Origin: Ostreiculturibacter nitratireducens
GTDB lineage: Bacteria; Pseudomonadota; Alphaproteobacteria; Rhodobacterales; Rhodobacteraceae
Reading direction: 5' to 3'
Assembly: GCF_032670585.1 (NCBI RefSeq)
Contig: NZ_JAVQHL010000002.1
Location: 1,302,001 to 1,366,000, forward strand
DNA: 64,000 nt
Part shown: one piece after another, positions 34,882 to 43,161 of the stretch
Position numbering within the stretch: the stretch's first letter is position 1
Layout: every line of letters starts with the position of its first letter
Notes under the pieces: generated by a model
Database searches by the model: none
Told to the model about the DNA's origin: nothing
Seen by the model: the letters and a program-made list of their open reading frames with translations, nothing else
Made by a program: the position numbers and the translations under genes

Positions 34882-36060
34882 TCATGGCTGACCCGCTCCA
34901 CTTCCTTGGCCGATCGCCAGATCCGCCAGTGCTGCTTCCAGCGCCGGCACAAGATCGGTGCTGTCGTCCACAATTCCGACATCGGTGTTGATCTGGAAGG
35001 CCACCGTCACGCCATGATCGGCATAGTGGCGCAGGCTTGAGACATATCCCGGAATCCAGCCGCCATGGCCGTAGACCGGACCGCGCGGTGTGTCGGCGTA
35101 GATCGCAACACCGGCGCCATAGAGAATGCCCGGTGCATCGGGCGAGACGGGGACGCCGTCGAGCAGCCGGTCGAGATAGGGCTCCGCCATGGCCGCACCG
35201 CCGAAGACAGCATGGCCCCAGACCGCCAGATCGCGCGAACTGGATGCGAGCCCGCCCCCCGTCCATTCCATCGCCGGATCCCACAGAAGACGGCCCGCGT
35301 CGTCCATGGTCCGCTGCGGCAGACCGAAGGGGTTATTCTCTCCCACATATCCCGCCGCCAGACCGGGCAGAATGGGCGTATCCGAGGGGGTCGTGGCGCT
35401 CAAGCCGAGCGGCGTCAGGAAGCGCTCCGCCACGAGGTCGTAATACGCCGCGCCACTGGCTTGTTCGATCACGAGGCCGAGCAGCAGATACCCTGTGTCG
35501 GAATAGCCCCATGACTCCCCTGCGGGAAACAACGGATCCGTGTCGAGGACGAAGGCGATGGCCTCTTCCGGCGTGAACGCAGCGCTGCCGCCGGCCATCC
35601 GCGCCGCCATCTCCGACTGGAAAGTCTCGAGGTGGACATGGTCCGGTAGGCCCGACGTGTGGCGCAGCAGATCGCCCACCGTCATCGTCCCGTGGTTCGG
35701 CAGTCTCGTGAACCAGTCGCGGTCGCCAAGGTGCCGGGAGACAAGGTCGGATTGGGACAGGACGCCGTCGCTTTCCAGCGACAACGCCGTCATCGCGACG
35801 AAGCTTTTCCCGATGCTGGCGGCCAGCATCCGGCTGTCGGATGCCATCGGCGTGCCGGTCTCGTCATCGGCAACACCCGTCTCCGCCATGACGACGCTGC
35901 CGTCGGCAAGCGCCATGGCGGCCGTCGCGCCGGGAAAGCCGTAGTCCTGCCGGAAGCTGTCCAACAGGCCCTGTAGCCGGTCTTGCTGCGGCTCGGCGAA
36001 CGCCGGGCCGGCCAGCGCGAGGGATGTGGCGACGGCAGTTGCAACAAGCTTGCCTTTCAT
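34882..36060 (-). CDS. beta-lactamase-family serine hydrolase, secreted
   Basis: 392-aa periplasmic serine hydrolase. Signal peptide residues 1-22 (cleavage AFA-E). Class C beta-lactamase/D-Ala-D-Ala carboxypeptidase motifs: S82 in S-I-G-K, YSDTGY and GHGGWIPG. Unlike its two paralogs in 23756 and 28091, it has no membrane tail. The start overlaps the CPBP stop (ATGA). It probably cleaves D-amino-acid peptides or esters; true beta-lactamase action is not excluded but less likely for this branch. Confidence 0.88.
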   Translation of the reverse strand: MKGKLVATAVATSLALAGPAFAEPQQDRLQGLLDSFRQDYGFPGATAAMALADGSVVMAETGVADDETGTPMASDSRMLAASIGKSFVAMTALSLESDGVLSQSDLVSRHLGDRDWFTRLPNHGTMTVGDLLRHTSGLPDHVHLETFQSEMAARMAGGSAAFTPEEAIAFVLDTDPLFPAGESWGYSDTGYLLLGLVIEQASGAAYYDLVAERFLTPLGLSATTPSDTPILPGLAAGYVGENNPFGLPQRTMDDAGRLLWDPAMEWTGGGLASSSRDLAVWGHAVFGGAAMAEPYLDRLLDGVPVSPDAPGILYGAGVAIYADTPRGPVYGHGGWIPGYVSSLRHYADHGVTVAFQINTDVGIVDDSTDLVPALEAALADLAIGQGSGAGQP

Positions 36061-36890
36061 GGCCGCACCTCCCCCGGAATGACCTCCGTCACCGCGCCTT
36101 CACGGGTGAATATCGTCTTGCGGTTCAGCCAGACCACGACCACGGCCACCACCACCAGGATGCGGGTGTCCCAGGGCTGGGCATCGGGCCAGAACGGGAT
36201 GATCAGCTGCCAGTGGAACAGCATCGGCAGAAGCAGGCTGCCGCGCGACGCGTTGAAGATTGGCGTCACGAGGATCGCGAGGGTGACGTTGCCGATGAAG
36301 AAGGGCAGGAAGGACCAGTTCTCGTAGACGACACCCGCCAGATAGAAGGCGGGCAGGTGCCAGATCCCCCAGGCCGCGCCGATGATGGCCCCGGCCCAGA
36401 ACGGGGCAACATGGCGCTGCAGTAGCGGCTGCGCGACGCCGCGCCAGCCGAATTCCTCCATCGGCCCGAGAAACAGCATCATGAACATGAGCGCGACCAT
36501 GGCGCCCACGCCTTCGGGTGGCAGCGGCGCAAGCAGCGGCCCGCCCTTGATCAGCGACCCGACCATAAAGACGACGGGGATGCCGATCAGGATGAAAGCC
36601 CACCAGACCGGGGCGCAGCGCCAGTAGAAAAGACGCGAAAAGAAGGCGCGCAGGCCCCGCAACCCGCCGAACGCCAGCACCAGAAGGATGCCCGCGATGC
36701 CGGGCGCCCAGGTGGCGAGGAAGTAGAGGGGATGGCTGCCGCCGATCTCGCCGAAGATCGCGGCAGCCCGTTGCGGGAAATAGATGTAGCCGCCGATCAC
36801 GGTCCATGTGATGCCGAAGGTGAGCAAGGCGAAGAACAGGAGCGCGTAGGAGGGGAGGCTCGACTGCGGTCTGATCGCGATGGAAGACAT
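36057..36890 (-). CDS. CPBP-family intramembrane protease
   Basis: 277-aa multi-spanning protein with about seven hydrophobic segments. The CPBP/Abi signature is intact: GPMEEFGWRG (EExxxR) near 142-151, followed by WGIWHLPAFY (HxxxF/Y). These glutamyl intramembrane proteases process CAAX proteins in eukaryotes and often give bacteriocin self-immunity in bacteria. It is the first gene of the ten-gene minus-strand operon; the promoter should lie between 36891 and the lysis relic. Confidence 0.9.
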   Translation of the reverse strand: MSSIAIRPQSSLPSYALLFFALLTFGITWTVIGGYIYFPQRAAAIFGEIGGSHPLYFLATWAPGIAGILLVLAFGGLRGLRAFFSRLFYWRCAPVWWAFILIGIPVVFMVGSLIKGGPLLAPLPPEGVGAMVALMFMMLFLGPMEEFGWRGVAQPLLQRHVAPFWAGAIIGAAWGIWHLPAFYLAGVVYENWSFLPFFIGNVTLAILVTPIFNASRGSLLLPMLFHWQLIIPFWPDAQPWDTRILVVVAVVVVWLNRKTIFTREGAVTEVIPGEVRP

Positions 36891-36917
36891 AAGTGAATCC
36901 TCTCGAGACGGTCATTT

Positions 36918-37559
36918 TTGGAATTGGCCGCACCATCGTTCAATTCGCCCGCGTCTTCGCTGATCGAGATCAAACGGGTGGGCGGCATGCAAACGGGCAG
37001 AGTTGGGCATGGTCTCCACACCATCGGGATGCACTCTTCGCACAACCGCGCAGTCGGCGGCGCCACGCGCTCGAAGCACCTCGACGGCGCCGCCTTCGAC
37101 ATCGCAATGACGGACCACGACCCGGTGGCCTTCGAGGGTGAGGCGGAGTAGGCGACGGTCCGGTGGACCGTCGACCCGTCGAACGCGCGCGAGGTCGGGT
37201 TCATCGGCTTTGGCTTTTATCCGCGCTCGGGCTTCATTCATGTCGACCTTGGGCCCGCGCGGCAGTGGGGCGAGCCGTTCCCGGACCGGGCGACTGCCTT
37301 CGCCGAAGAAACGCCACCAGCGCGCGAAGTTCTGGCCGACAGCCGCACCATGCAGGGCGGTGGCGCGGCCGGAGTAGCGACACTGGGTGCTGCGGGCGTT
37401 GAGGTCGCGCAGAGCGTGTTGGCCGAGACCCAGACCGCGATCCTGCCGCTGGTGCCGTATCTCGATACGCTCCGCTGGGTGTTCATCGTCGTGGCACTCG
37501 GTGGCATCGCGGTCACGATCTACGCGCGTCTCGATGACTGGCGCCGGGGGCGGCGGTGA
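36918..37559 (+). pseudogene. decayed phage/GTA M15 peptidase (endolysin) with internal stop
   Basis: The frame reads an M15/DUF882-like peptidoglycan peptidase: AVGGATRSKHLDGAAFDIAM with the zinc ligands, then GFGFYPRSGFIHVDLG with the last His. An in-frame TAG at 37149-37151 splits it, and an extra stretch (about ten residues) sits next to the stop. The C-terminus has a transmembrane helix (RWVFIVVALGGIAVTIYA), a known layout of rhodobacterial prophage and GTA-linked lysins. The N-terminal 45 residues and a normal start codon seem lost (only TTG). A remnant, not functional. Confidence 0.8.
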
Positions 37560-37809
37560 TCGGCGGGCGCCTCACCGGGATCGCCACGAGCCCATGGATG
37601 CGGGCGGCGCTGCGCTACGGCGCCATCGCGAGTGCTCCTGTTCATGTTTTTTGCTTCGGCGCTCCGGGGAGCGAGCGGGACGCCTCGCCGAACGCCTTGA
37701 AACCACGGAGAAGGTCAATGAAGTCCAGCGCCAGATACTCAAGGCGGCAGCTCGCCGCCCTCGTGATCGCAACGAGCTTGCTGAGCGGCTGCGCGACGGA
37801 CGGTTCTGA
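37556..37809 (+). pseudogene. frameshifted phage Rz-like gene
   Basis: The N-terminal part (MRAALRYGAIA) is in one frame, a hydrophobic VLLFMFF piece in a second and the coiled-coil part RRSGERAGRLAERLETTEKVNEVQRQILKAAARRPRDRNELAERL in a third, ending at 37809. Together they look like an inner-membrane spanin subunit or similar phage protein directly after the M15 gene, broken by two small indels around 37630-37660. Confidence 0.6.
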
Positions 37810-37981
37810 CGGTAGCGGGCCAGGGGCGTGCCCGCCGGTCGTCGAGTACAGCAGGGAGTTCCACGCGCGCGCGGCAGAGGAGCTGGATCTGTTGCTCGAG
37901 GGTTCGGCGATCGCGGAGATGCTGAATGATTACGCAGTGATGCGCGAGCAAGCGAGGATCTGTACTGTGGCGGGATGGTGA
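37718..37981 (+). CDS. Rz1-like phage lipoprotein
   Basis: 87-aa protein starting at ATG 37718 with a lipoprotein signal: LAALVIATSLLSGCATDGS gives a lipobox cysteine near residue 27. The mature part is short, with two further cysteines. It overlaps the end of the Rz-like frame in another register, the classic Rz/Rz1 nesting of outer-membrane spanins. It is intact, but its partner genes are damaged, so it probably has no role now. The alternative is an unrelated small lipoprotein. Confidence 0.6.
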   Translation: MKSSARYSRRQLAALVIATSLLSGCATDGSDGSGPGACPPVVEYSREFHARAAEELDLLLEGSAIAEMLNDYAVMREQARICTVAGW

Positions 37982-38204
37982 AGGGTCGCATCCACACCGA
38001 TTGCGAGGCTTGCGACTGATCAGCGGATCATCGAGTTCCGCCCACTGAAGGTCATGCAGATTGCGCATTAGGCAAATGCAGTGGCACTCACTTGTTCTTT
38101 GCGGTTGCTGGAATTGACGTTCATCTTGACCGATGGTCCGCCGCGGGACGACGAACCATTGCTTCTCTACCTGCGGGCGCTGCAAGGAATGCTTGCGGGC
38201 TCCA

Positions 38205-39218
38205 TCATTCGGCCACCCCAGCCCGTTGTACATACTCATGGATCAGCGAAGCGAGGATACCGGCGTGGTCCTCGTTCATCAGGACTGAAAAGTGGTCGGC
38301 CCGTTCGATCGTGACCTGCTCGCCTATCGTGAAGCGGCGTGCGATCTCCCGGTGGAGCGGTTCCACGAGATCGGAAAAATCTTCAGAGCCGGGCACAGCG
38401 CTGCCAGCCGTTACCGCGAGGACCGGCAGATCCGCAGGCAAATCTTGCGCCTCGGCGCGAGCGGTGATGGCGTCCCAGTGGCGCAGTTCCTCGGCCGAGG
38501 TCGCGAGGTGAACGCGGTCGCCGGCAAAAGAGCGAGCCGCCATGAGCGCATGGCCCTCCAGCCCGGTTGCTCCGGCTTCAAGTGGGTTCCACAGGTGCAA
38601 AAGCCCGGTCATCGAAATCCCCGAGAGCACGGAAAGAAGGCCGGGAAAAGCGCGGAACTCTGACACCATGTCGTCGCTGAAGGCGGCAAGCTGGTCCTCG
38701 TGGGACGAGTCGACCAGAACGACGGCGGCGGTATCCGCCGGGAACTGCGCCGCGAAATCGCGCACGAAGAACCCGCCCAGCGAGTGGCCGACCACGACGA
38801 ACGGGCCGGCCTCGCCGGCATCGGTCAGGGCGGCGTGCAGGTCGCGCGCCGTCTGTCCGGGCTGGAAGCCCTCGGGCGACGGTTCGCTCAGCCCCATGCC
38901 GGCCCGGTCGTAGGAGCAGACCCGCGCGTCGTCGTCGAGCGCGTCCTGAACCCAGGTCCAGGTCTCGGCGAAACCTGTCGCGCCCGCCTCGAGGACATAG
39001 GTCGTCTCACCGGCACCGGTGCAGAGGAGCCGCAGATCATGCGTTCCGGTGCCGGCGAAGGTCGCGTCGTGGGACATCTGCGCCTGCGTCCACTGACGCG
39101 TTCCTTCCTGCGCGGCGGCAATCAGCGCAATGGCCGTCAGCGCAGCGGCAGCGATCCGGAGGGGCCGGCGCAAGGACGCAAGCCGGGATTGGGCGGGAGA
39201 GATGGAGAGGGTCGTCAT
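38205..39218 (-). CDS. exported alpha/beta hydrolase under TetR control
   Basis: 337-aa alpha/beta hydrolase with an N-terminal membrane/signal helix (about 20-38). Motifs: SYDRAGMGLS, nucleophile elbow GHSLGGFF, VDSSHEDQL and the late His in ERADHFSVL. Similar proteins are annotated as esterases or X-Pro peptidases. It lies 54 bp after the TetR gene on the same strand. The intervening segment contains a dyad shared with the region upstream of tetR, which suggests direct repression by that regulator. Confidence 0.87.
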   Translation of the reverse strand: MTTLSISPAQSRLASLRRPLRIAAAALTAIALIAAAQEGTRQWTQAQMSHDATFAGTGTHDLRLLCTGAGETTYVLEAGATGFAETWTWVQDALDDDARVCSYDRAGMGLSEPSPEGFQPGQTARDLHAALTDAGEAGPFVVVGHSLGGFFVRDFAAQFPADTAAVVLVDSSHEDQLAAFSDDMVSEFRAFPGLLSVLSGISMTGLLHLWNPLEAGATGLEGHALMAARSFAGDRVHLATSAEELRHWDAITARAEAQDLPADLPVLAVTAGSAVPGSEDFSDLVEPLHREIARRFTIGEQVTIERADHFSVLMNEDHAGILASLIHEYVQRAGVAE

Positions 39219-39236
39219 GGGTTTTTCCTTTCATAG

Positions 39237-39254
39237 ATCGGACGTCCGTCCGAT
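39237..39254. promoter_or_regulatory. TetR operator candidate before hydrolase
   Basis: ATCGGACG-TC-CGTCCGAT, an 18-bp dyad with 8-bp perfect arms, 18 bp upstream of the hydrolase start. Its core CGGAC..CCGTCC matches the motif upstream of the adjacent tetR gene in 11 of 13 positions. Confidence 0.65.
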
Positions 39255-39272
39255 TTTCTGGTAAAAAATGGA

Positions 39273-39851
39273 TCAGTCGAAGCGCATGGCCTTCAGCGCG
39301 CGGCCGATCCCCGCGATGTCGGGCTTCTCGCCCAGCGCGACCGACAGGATCAGGCCCTGGTAGGTCGCGTAGAGAAGGTCCGCGAGGGTCGGGGCGGCAT
39401 GGCCCGCCCAGTCCCCGCGCGTTGCCTGCCGCCGCTCGATCAGGCGCACTAGCGCGGCCTTGACCGCGGCGCGGTTCTTTACCACCGCGCGGTGAACATC
39501 AGGAGTGGCCAGTGCTTCGGCCGCGATCATCAGGTCGACGCGCGGTGCCTCGGCAGGGTCCATGCCGGCCAGAGCATCGAAGAAGGTGTCGATGATCGCA
39601 TCCAGGCCGGCACCGGCAGCAGCGCCGCCAAACGCCGACAGCGCCTCGGCCATGCCTGCCTCCGTCACGCCGAGGATCAGGTCGTCCTTCGACTGGAAGT
39701 AGTTGTAGACCGCCCCGGCGCTCAGCCCCGCCTCGCGGAACACGTCGCGCAGGGTGACCTTCGACAGCCCCTTTACGGCGAAGACGCGTCGCGCGGCAGA
39801 GAGGATCTGCGCACGCCGCTCTTCCATGGCTTCTTTGGCAATCTTCGGCAT
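39273..39851 (-). CDS. TetR-family repressor
   Basis: 192-aa TetR-type regulator. The N-terminal HTH (about 12-58) reads RAQILSAARRVFAVKGLSKVTLRDVFREAGLSAGAVYNYFQSKDDLI, typical of the family; the C-terminal half is the ligand-binding helical domain (TetR_C-like). It sits upstream of the hydrolase gene in the same direction. Dyads sharing CGGAC..CCGTCC lie 17 bp before its own start and 18 bp before the hydrolase, so it probably represses both. Ligand unknown. Confidence 0.92.
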   Translation of the reverse strand: MPKIAKEAMEERRAQILSAARRVFAVKGLSKVTLRDVFREAGLSAGAVYNYFQSKDDLILGVTEAGMAEALSAFGGAAAGAGLDAIIDTFFDALAGMDPAEAPRVDLMIAAEALATPDVHRAVVKNRAAVKAALVRLIERRQATRGDWAGHAAPTLADLLYATYQGLILSVALGEKPDIAGIGRALKAMRFD

Positions 39852-39867
39852 CGACTCACCAGTAAAA

Positions 39868-39880
39868 CGGACAGCCGTCC
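39868..39880. promoter_or_regulatory. TetR autoregulatory operator candidate
   Basis: CGGACAGCCGTCC lies 17 bp upstream of the tetR start. It shares 11 of 13 positions with CGGACGTCCGTCC in the dyad before the hydrolase gene. Autorepression is the usual TetR behaviour; the match is seen, the binding inferred. Confidence 0.6.
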
Positions 39881-40054
39881 TATATTGATGAGCCTTGATG
39901 CTGTCAAGCGCTGCGAAGCCGGTTTTCCGGTAACGAACCGGAGAAGCCGAGCGGCGTTGGGTGGCGCCCCCCAGATTTGGCGGTGCGGTTCAGACGCCAA
40001 GGCCCGAGAACACGTCGCTGCTGCCTAAGGGGAGACGGCGTTCTTGGGAACGGC

Positions 40055-40597
40055 TCACCGAGACGGCAGCTTCGGTCGGATCATGGCCACACGCTCCGGC
40101 GGAGAAAGACCTTCTGCGCACTCGAGCGCCAAGAGGTCGCTCAGGAACTTCGGTGCCTCTTCCGCGCCAAGGACTCTGAAGCCAAAGCGGCGATACCACG
40201 GCGCATTCCAGGGGACATCGCGCCAGGTCGTAAGGGTCGTCCCGACCACATCCTGTTCGTTCGCGGCGTCCAGAACATGGCGCATGAGCGTTTGCCCGAT
40301 GCCCCGGCGCTGCCAGTCGCGCCGCACGGAGATCTCGTCGATGTGAAGGTGGACTTCGACCCTGCGCGCGAGGATGAAGCCGACGATGCCGCAGCCCTCG
40401 CCTGTTGCAGCCAGACGACAATCGCCAGCAGGGACGCGGTCGGACAGATGCCGAGGTGGGCTGGCGCGGTGCGCGAGCCAGCCGAGGCCAGGAATGGCGG
40501 AAAAGGCCTGCGCCGCGGATCGTTCCACGGCATCGAGGGCTTCCATATCCTTCGGGGAAACCTCCCGGATCACGAATCGTGGACGACGGTCACACAT
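40055..40597 (-). CDS. GNAT-family acetyltransferase
   Basis: 180-aa GNAT-fold protein. The acetyl-CoA loop is present as ISVRRDWQRRGIGQTLMRHVLDAA near 90-113, and the late WYRRFGFRVL block is conserved. It is the last gene of a minus-strand operon; its start overlaps the preceding membrane gene by 8 bp. Substrate unknown; relatives acetylate amines or protein N-termini. Confidence 0.9.
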   Translation of the reverse strand: MCDRRPRFVIREVSPKDMEALDAVERSAAQAFSAIPGLGWLAHRASPPRHLSDRVPAGDCRLAATGEGCGIVGFILARRVEVHLHIDEISVRRDWQRRGIGQTLMRHVLDAANEQDVVGTTLTTWRDVPWNAPWYRRFGFRVLGAEEAPKFLSDLLALECAEGLSPPERVAMIRPKLPSR

Positions 40598-41003
40598 GCC
40601 GGCTGCCGTCTCTGGAGGCGAAGGCGAGTGAACAGAGCTCCGCCGCGATGCCGCCGCCGTGGATCAGGAAGCTCAGCGGGATCGCCGGGGCAATCGGGCT
40701 TGCCATGATCGGCTCCCAGAGCATCGCCAGCGCCGAGAGCGGAATGCAGTGGGCGGCGATGGCCAGCAGACTGAAGCGCCGGGGCGCGGGGCCGCGCGCA
40801 CCCATCCACATCGCCACCGCGACCAGCCCCATCAGCGGATAGGCTTGAGCGAGCCCCGCGACGGCCATCGGGTTTTCGGCCAATCCACCATAGGGCCCCA
40901 GACCGGTGAACAATCCGACATAGGAGCCGACCGTCAGGATCGGCGTCAGCGTCATCAGGAAGCCTGCGTGCCAACGCAGGATGCGGCGTCCGTCGAGCGT
41001 CAT
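40590..41003 (-). CDS. small membrane protein
   Basis: 137-aa protein with about four hydrophobic segments (12-35, 48-68, 78-98, 105-125). No family is recognised with confidence. The N-terminal RRILRWHAGFLMTLTPILTVGSYVG is a plausible first span. It is coupled to the hydrolase upstream (ATGA overlap) and the GNAT gene downstream (8-bp overlap). Confidence 0.75.
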   Translation of the reverse strand: MTLDGRRILRWHAGFLMTLTPILTVGSYVGLFTGLGPYGGLAENPMAVAGLAQAYPLMGLVAVAMWMGARGPAPRRFSLLAIAAHCIPLSALAMLWEPIMASPIAPAIPLSFLIHGGGIAAELCSLAFASRDGSRHV

Positions 41004-41887
41004 TGGGCGGCCTCCATTGCCGTACGTTCGGCGCTGTCTTTTTGGCCCTCGGCGACCATGAGATGCGTTCTCACGAGGGAGGCAAAGCGCGCCGGGTCCT
41101 GTTCGGGCAGCAGATGGCCGGCGTCCGGCACGACGATATGCGCGGCGCCCGGTACGAGGCGCGCCGCTGCATCGGAGACGATGGCGTAGCAGTCGCGCGT
41201 TCCGTCCCCGCGCGCCACCGTCACCGGGCAGTGGATTCGCGAAAGATCCGAGGACCCGAGCGGGATCGGCTGCGTCTGCGCGAAGATCGCTTCAAGGGTG
41301 TGAGCAGTGTCGCGGTAGATCGCCCGGATCGCCTCGGGTTGAGCGTCATGATGGCCGACCCGTCGCGCCGCAGCGTCGATCGCGAGCCGAACGGCGCCCT
41401 TTCGGTCACCGCTTTCGACCGCCTGCGCGACCGGCCCGAAGGCCGCGCCCATATCCGCCATCACGGCGTCGCGCATGGCGTCGTCCTCGATGAAGGTCGG
41501 AAAGCCGGGTTCGTAAAGAAAGAGGCTGCGCACGAGGTCCGGGCGGTCGATGGCCACGGCCAACGCGGAATGCGCCGAAAACGACCACGCGACCAGGTGA
41601 ACGGGGCCGCGCCCCAACGACCAGATGAGATCTATGATGTCGTCGCGCTGGCCCGCCGTGCCGAAGGGCCGGCTCGGCCGTGCTACGGCCGGCAGGGCGG
41701 GCAGCGACGCGGTGATCGTCTCGAACGCGTCGGAAAGCTCGCCGGCCGCCGGGGCGAGGCTGCGCAAGTCGCCGAGTACGCCATGCGTCAGCAGAACCGG
41801 TTGCCCCTCGCCTTCGCTGCTGAACGGGACGAAGACGCCTTCGATTTCCAAGTGGCCTCTTGGTCGTATCGGGGTTTCGGTGATCAT
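41000..41887 (-). CDS. alpha/beta hydrolase
   Basis: 295-aa cytoplasmic alpha/beta hydrolase. THGVLGD is the oxyanion stretch, LVAWSFSAHSA the nucleophile elbow (Ser in AWSFS), and PDAGHLLPEQDP supplies the His. ATG 41887 is preferred because AAAAGG lies upstream; 41905 would overlap the preceding gene without a ribosome site. It is followed by the membrane protein with a 4-bp overlap. Broad family (esterase or C-C hydrolase). Confidence 0.85.
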   Translation of the reverse strand: MITETPIRPRGHLEIEGVFVPFSSEGEGQPVLLTHGVLGDLRSLAPAAGELSDAFETITASLPALPAVARPSRPFGTAGQRDDIIDLIWSLGRGPVHLVAWSFSAHSALAVAIDRPDLVRSLFLYEPGFPTFIEDDAMRDAVMADMGAAFGPVAQAVESGDRKGAVRLAIDAAARRVGHHDAQPEAIRAIYRDTAHTLEAIFAQTQPIPLGSSDLSRIHCPVTVARGDGTRDCYAIVSDAAARLVPGAAHIVVPDAGHLLPEQDPARFASLVRTHLMVAEGQKDSAERTAMEAAQ

Positions 41888-41891
41888 GTCG

Positions 41892-42653
41892 TCACGCCTT
41901 TTCATTCAGGGTTTCGAGAATGGCGGTGCTGATGGCACGACCATGCGCCCTTTCTCCGATAAGCCAGTGCCCCGCGCCGTCGATCGTGCGATGGGCCGCG
42001 CCGAAGCTCTGCGCGAGGCTGCGCGTCAGGGCGATCGGGACCATCTTGTCCTTCGATCCGGCGACGACGACGGCAGGGCATTGAAGCGGGGGCGTCGGGT
42101 CGAAAGGTCCGCCTCGCGCGGGCGCCAGCGCCTCGGCCATGGCTGGTCCGCTGTCGGGGCAAAGGGTTCGCGCGAGGTCCATGCCAGGCATCTCTTCCCT
42201 GAACGGCCATCCTGGACGGAACCGGATGGCGCGCGTCTCCCAGCCCGTGCCGAACAATCGCGAGAACAGCAGCCTGCGCAGCCAGAGGGGTGCGCCGGGC
42301 ACCGAGGGCGGTGGCGCAGGGGCCGCGAGACCGACGGCGCCAACCGCGCCCATGCCGGCAAGTGCCAGGGCAAGAAGCGCCCCGTTAGAATGCCCGACGA
42401 CGAGAGGTTTCTCGGCGAACTCCGTTGTCATGGCGCGGGCATGGTCGCGGGCCTCTTCGAGCAGAACGGAGAGCGTCAGGTTCGCAAGGCTGCCGTCGAG
42501 CGCGCCTGCATCGGTTCGCCGTTGCGGCGCCAGCGTCGGGGCAGCCACGCGGCAACCACGGTCGCGGAAGGCGTCGGCGAGAGCGCCCATGGTCTCTCCT
42601 GTCGAACAGACGCCGTGGAGCAGCAGCACGGGAGGCAGGTGCAGATCAGGCAT
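41892..42653 (-). CDS. alpha/beta hydrolase (lysophospholipase-like)
   Basis: 253-aa hydrolase with LLLHGVCSTGE, the nucleophile elbow VVGHSNGALL and the terminal His in GAGHWLIGE, so the triad seems intact. It is short for the fold and has no signal peptide. The start at 42653 overlaps the DUF6653 stop by 8 bp; an upstream ATG (42674) is less likely. It is separated by 4 bp from the next hydrolase, forming a tandem of unlike paralogs. Confidence 0.85.
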   Translation of the reverse strand: MPDLHLPPVLLLHGVCSTGETMGALADAFRDRGCRVAAPTLAPQRRTDAGALDGSLANLTLSVLLEEARDHARAMTTEFAEKPLVVGHSNGALLALALAGMGAVGAVGLAAPAPPPSVPGAPLWLRRLLFSRLFGTGWETRAIRFRPGWPFREEMPGMDLARTLCPDSGPAMAEALAPARGGPFDPTPPLQCPAVVVAGSKDKMVPIALTRSLAQSFGAAHRTIDGAGHWLIGERAHGRAISTAILETLNEKA

Positions 42654-43161
42654 CGCGATCCCGTCCCATGTCACGCTCGAGCCAGACCATGCGATCGAGA
42701 TACCAGAGCTTGCAGAGCATGCCGGTGGCGTATCCGAGCGCCGTCAACCACGGGTCGAGGACCACGACGCCGTAAAGCACGGCGGCGTGGCCCAGGCCCG
42801 AGCTGAGGATCAGGACGCGCGGCACGGTGCGGTGCCAGCGTGGCAGGTCGGCGCGCGGCGTCCGAACCCATCGGCGTTCGCCGATTACCGCCTGCGCGCC
42901 CCAGTTATCGGTGGACTTGGGAACCGGCGTCATGCGTGGATTGAGCCAAAGAAACAGCACCGCCCCGAGGAGCGCCGCGATGCACCACGGGCCGATCCAC
43001 ACACGGCTCCAGCCGGCGAGGATCAGGAGCGGCAGACCGAGGCCGATGCGCGTCCAGACGCTGACAGGGTGCGTGTGCCGCGCCCAGGCGTCGGCATCGG
43101 CGCCCGAAATCATCGGGAAGACCGCCGCAAGCCCCCGTCGAGACAAGGTCGAACCGCTCAT
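42646..43161 (-). CDS. DUF6653-family membrane protein
   Basis: 171-aa protein with two central hydrophobic segments (about 38-73) and a further one near 118-148. Residues such as DAWARHTHPVSVWTRI, WLNPRMTPVP and LCKLWYLDRMVWL fit the family I know as DUF6653. Function unknown. Coupled by ATGA to the SDR gene upstream. Confidence 0.8.
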   Translation of the reverse strand: MSGSTLSRRGLAAVFPMISGADADAWARHTHPVSVWTRIGLGLPLLILAGWSRVWIGPWCIAALLGAVLFLWLNPRMTPVPKSTDNWGAQAVIGERRWVRTPRADLPRWHRTVPRVLILSSGLGHAAVLYGVVVLDPWLTALGYATGMLCKLWYLDRMVWLERDMGRDRDA

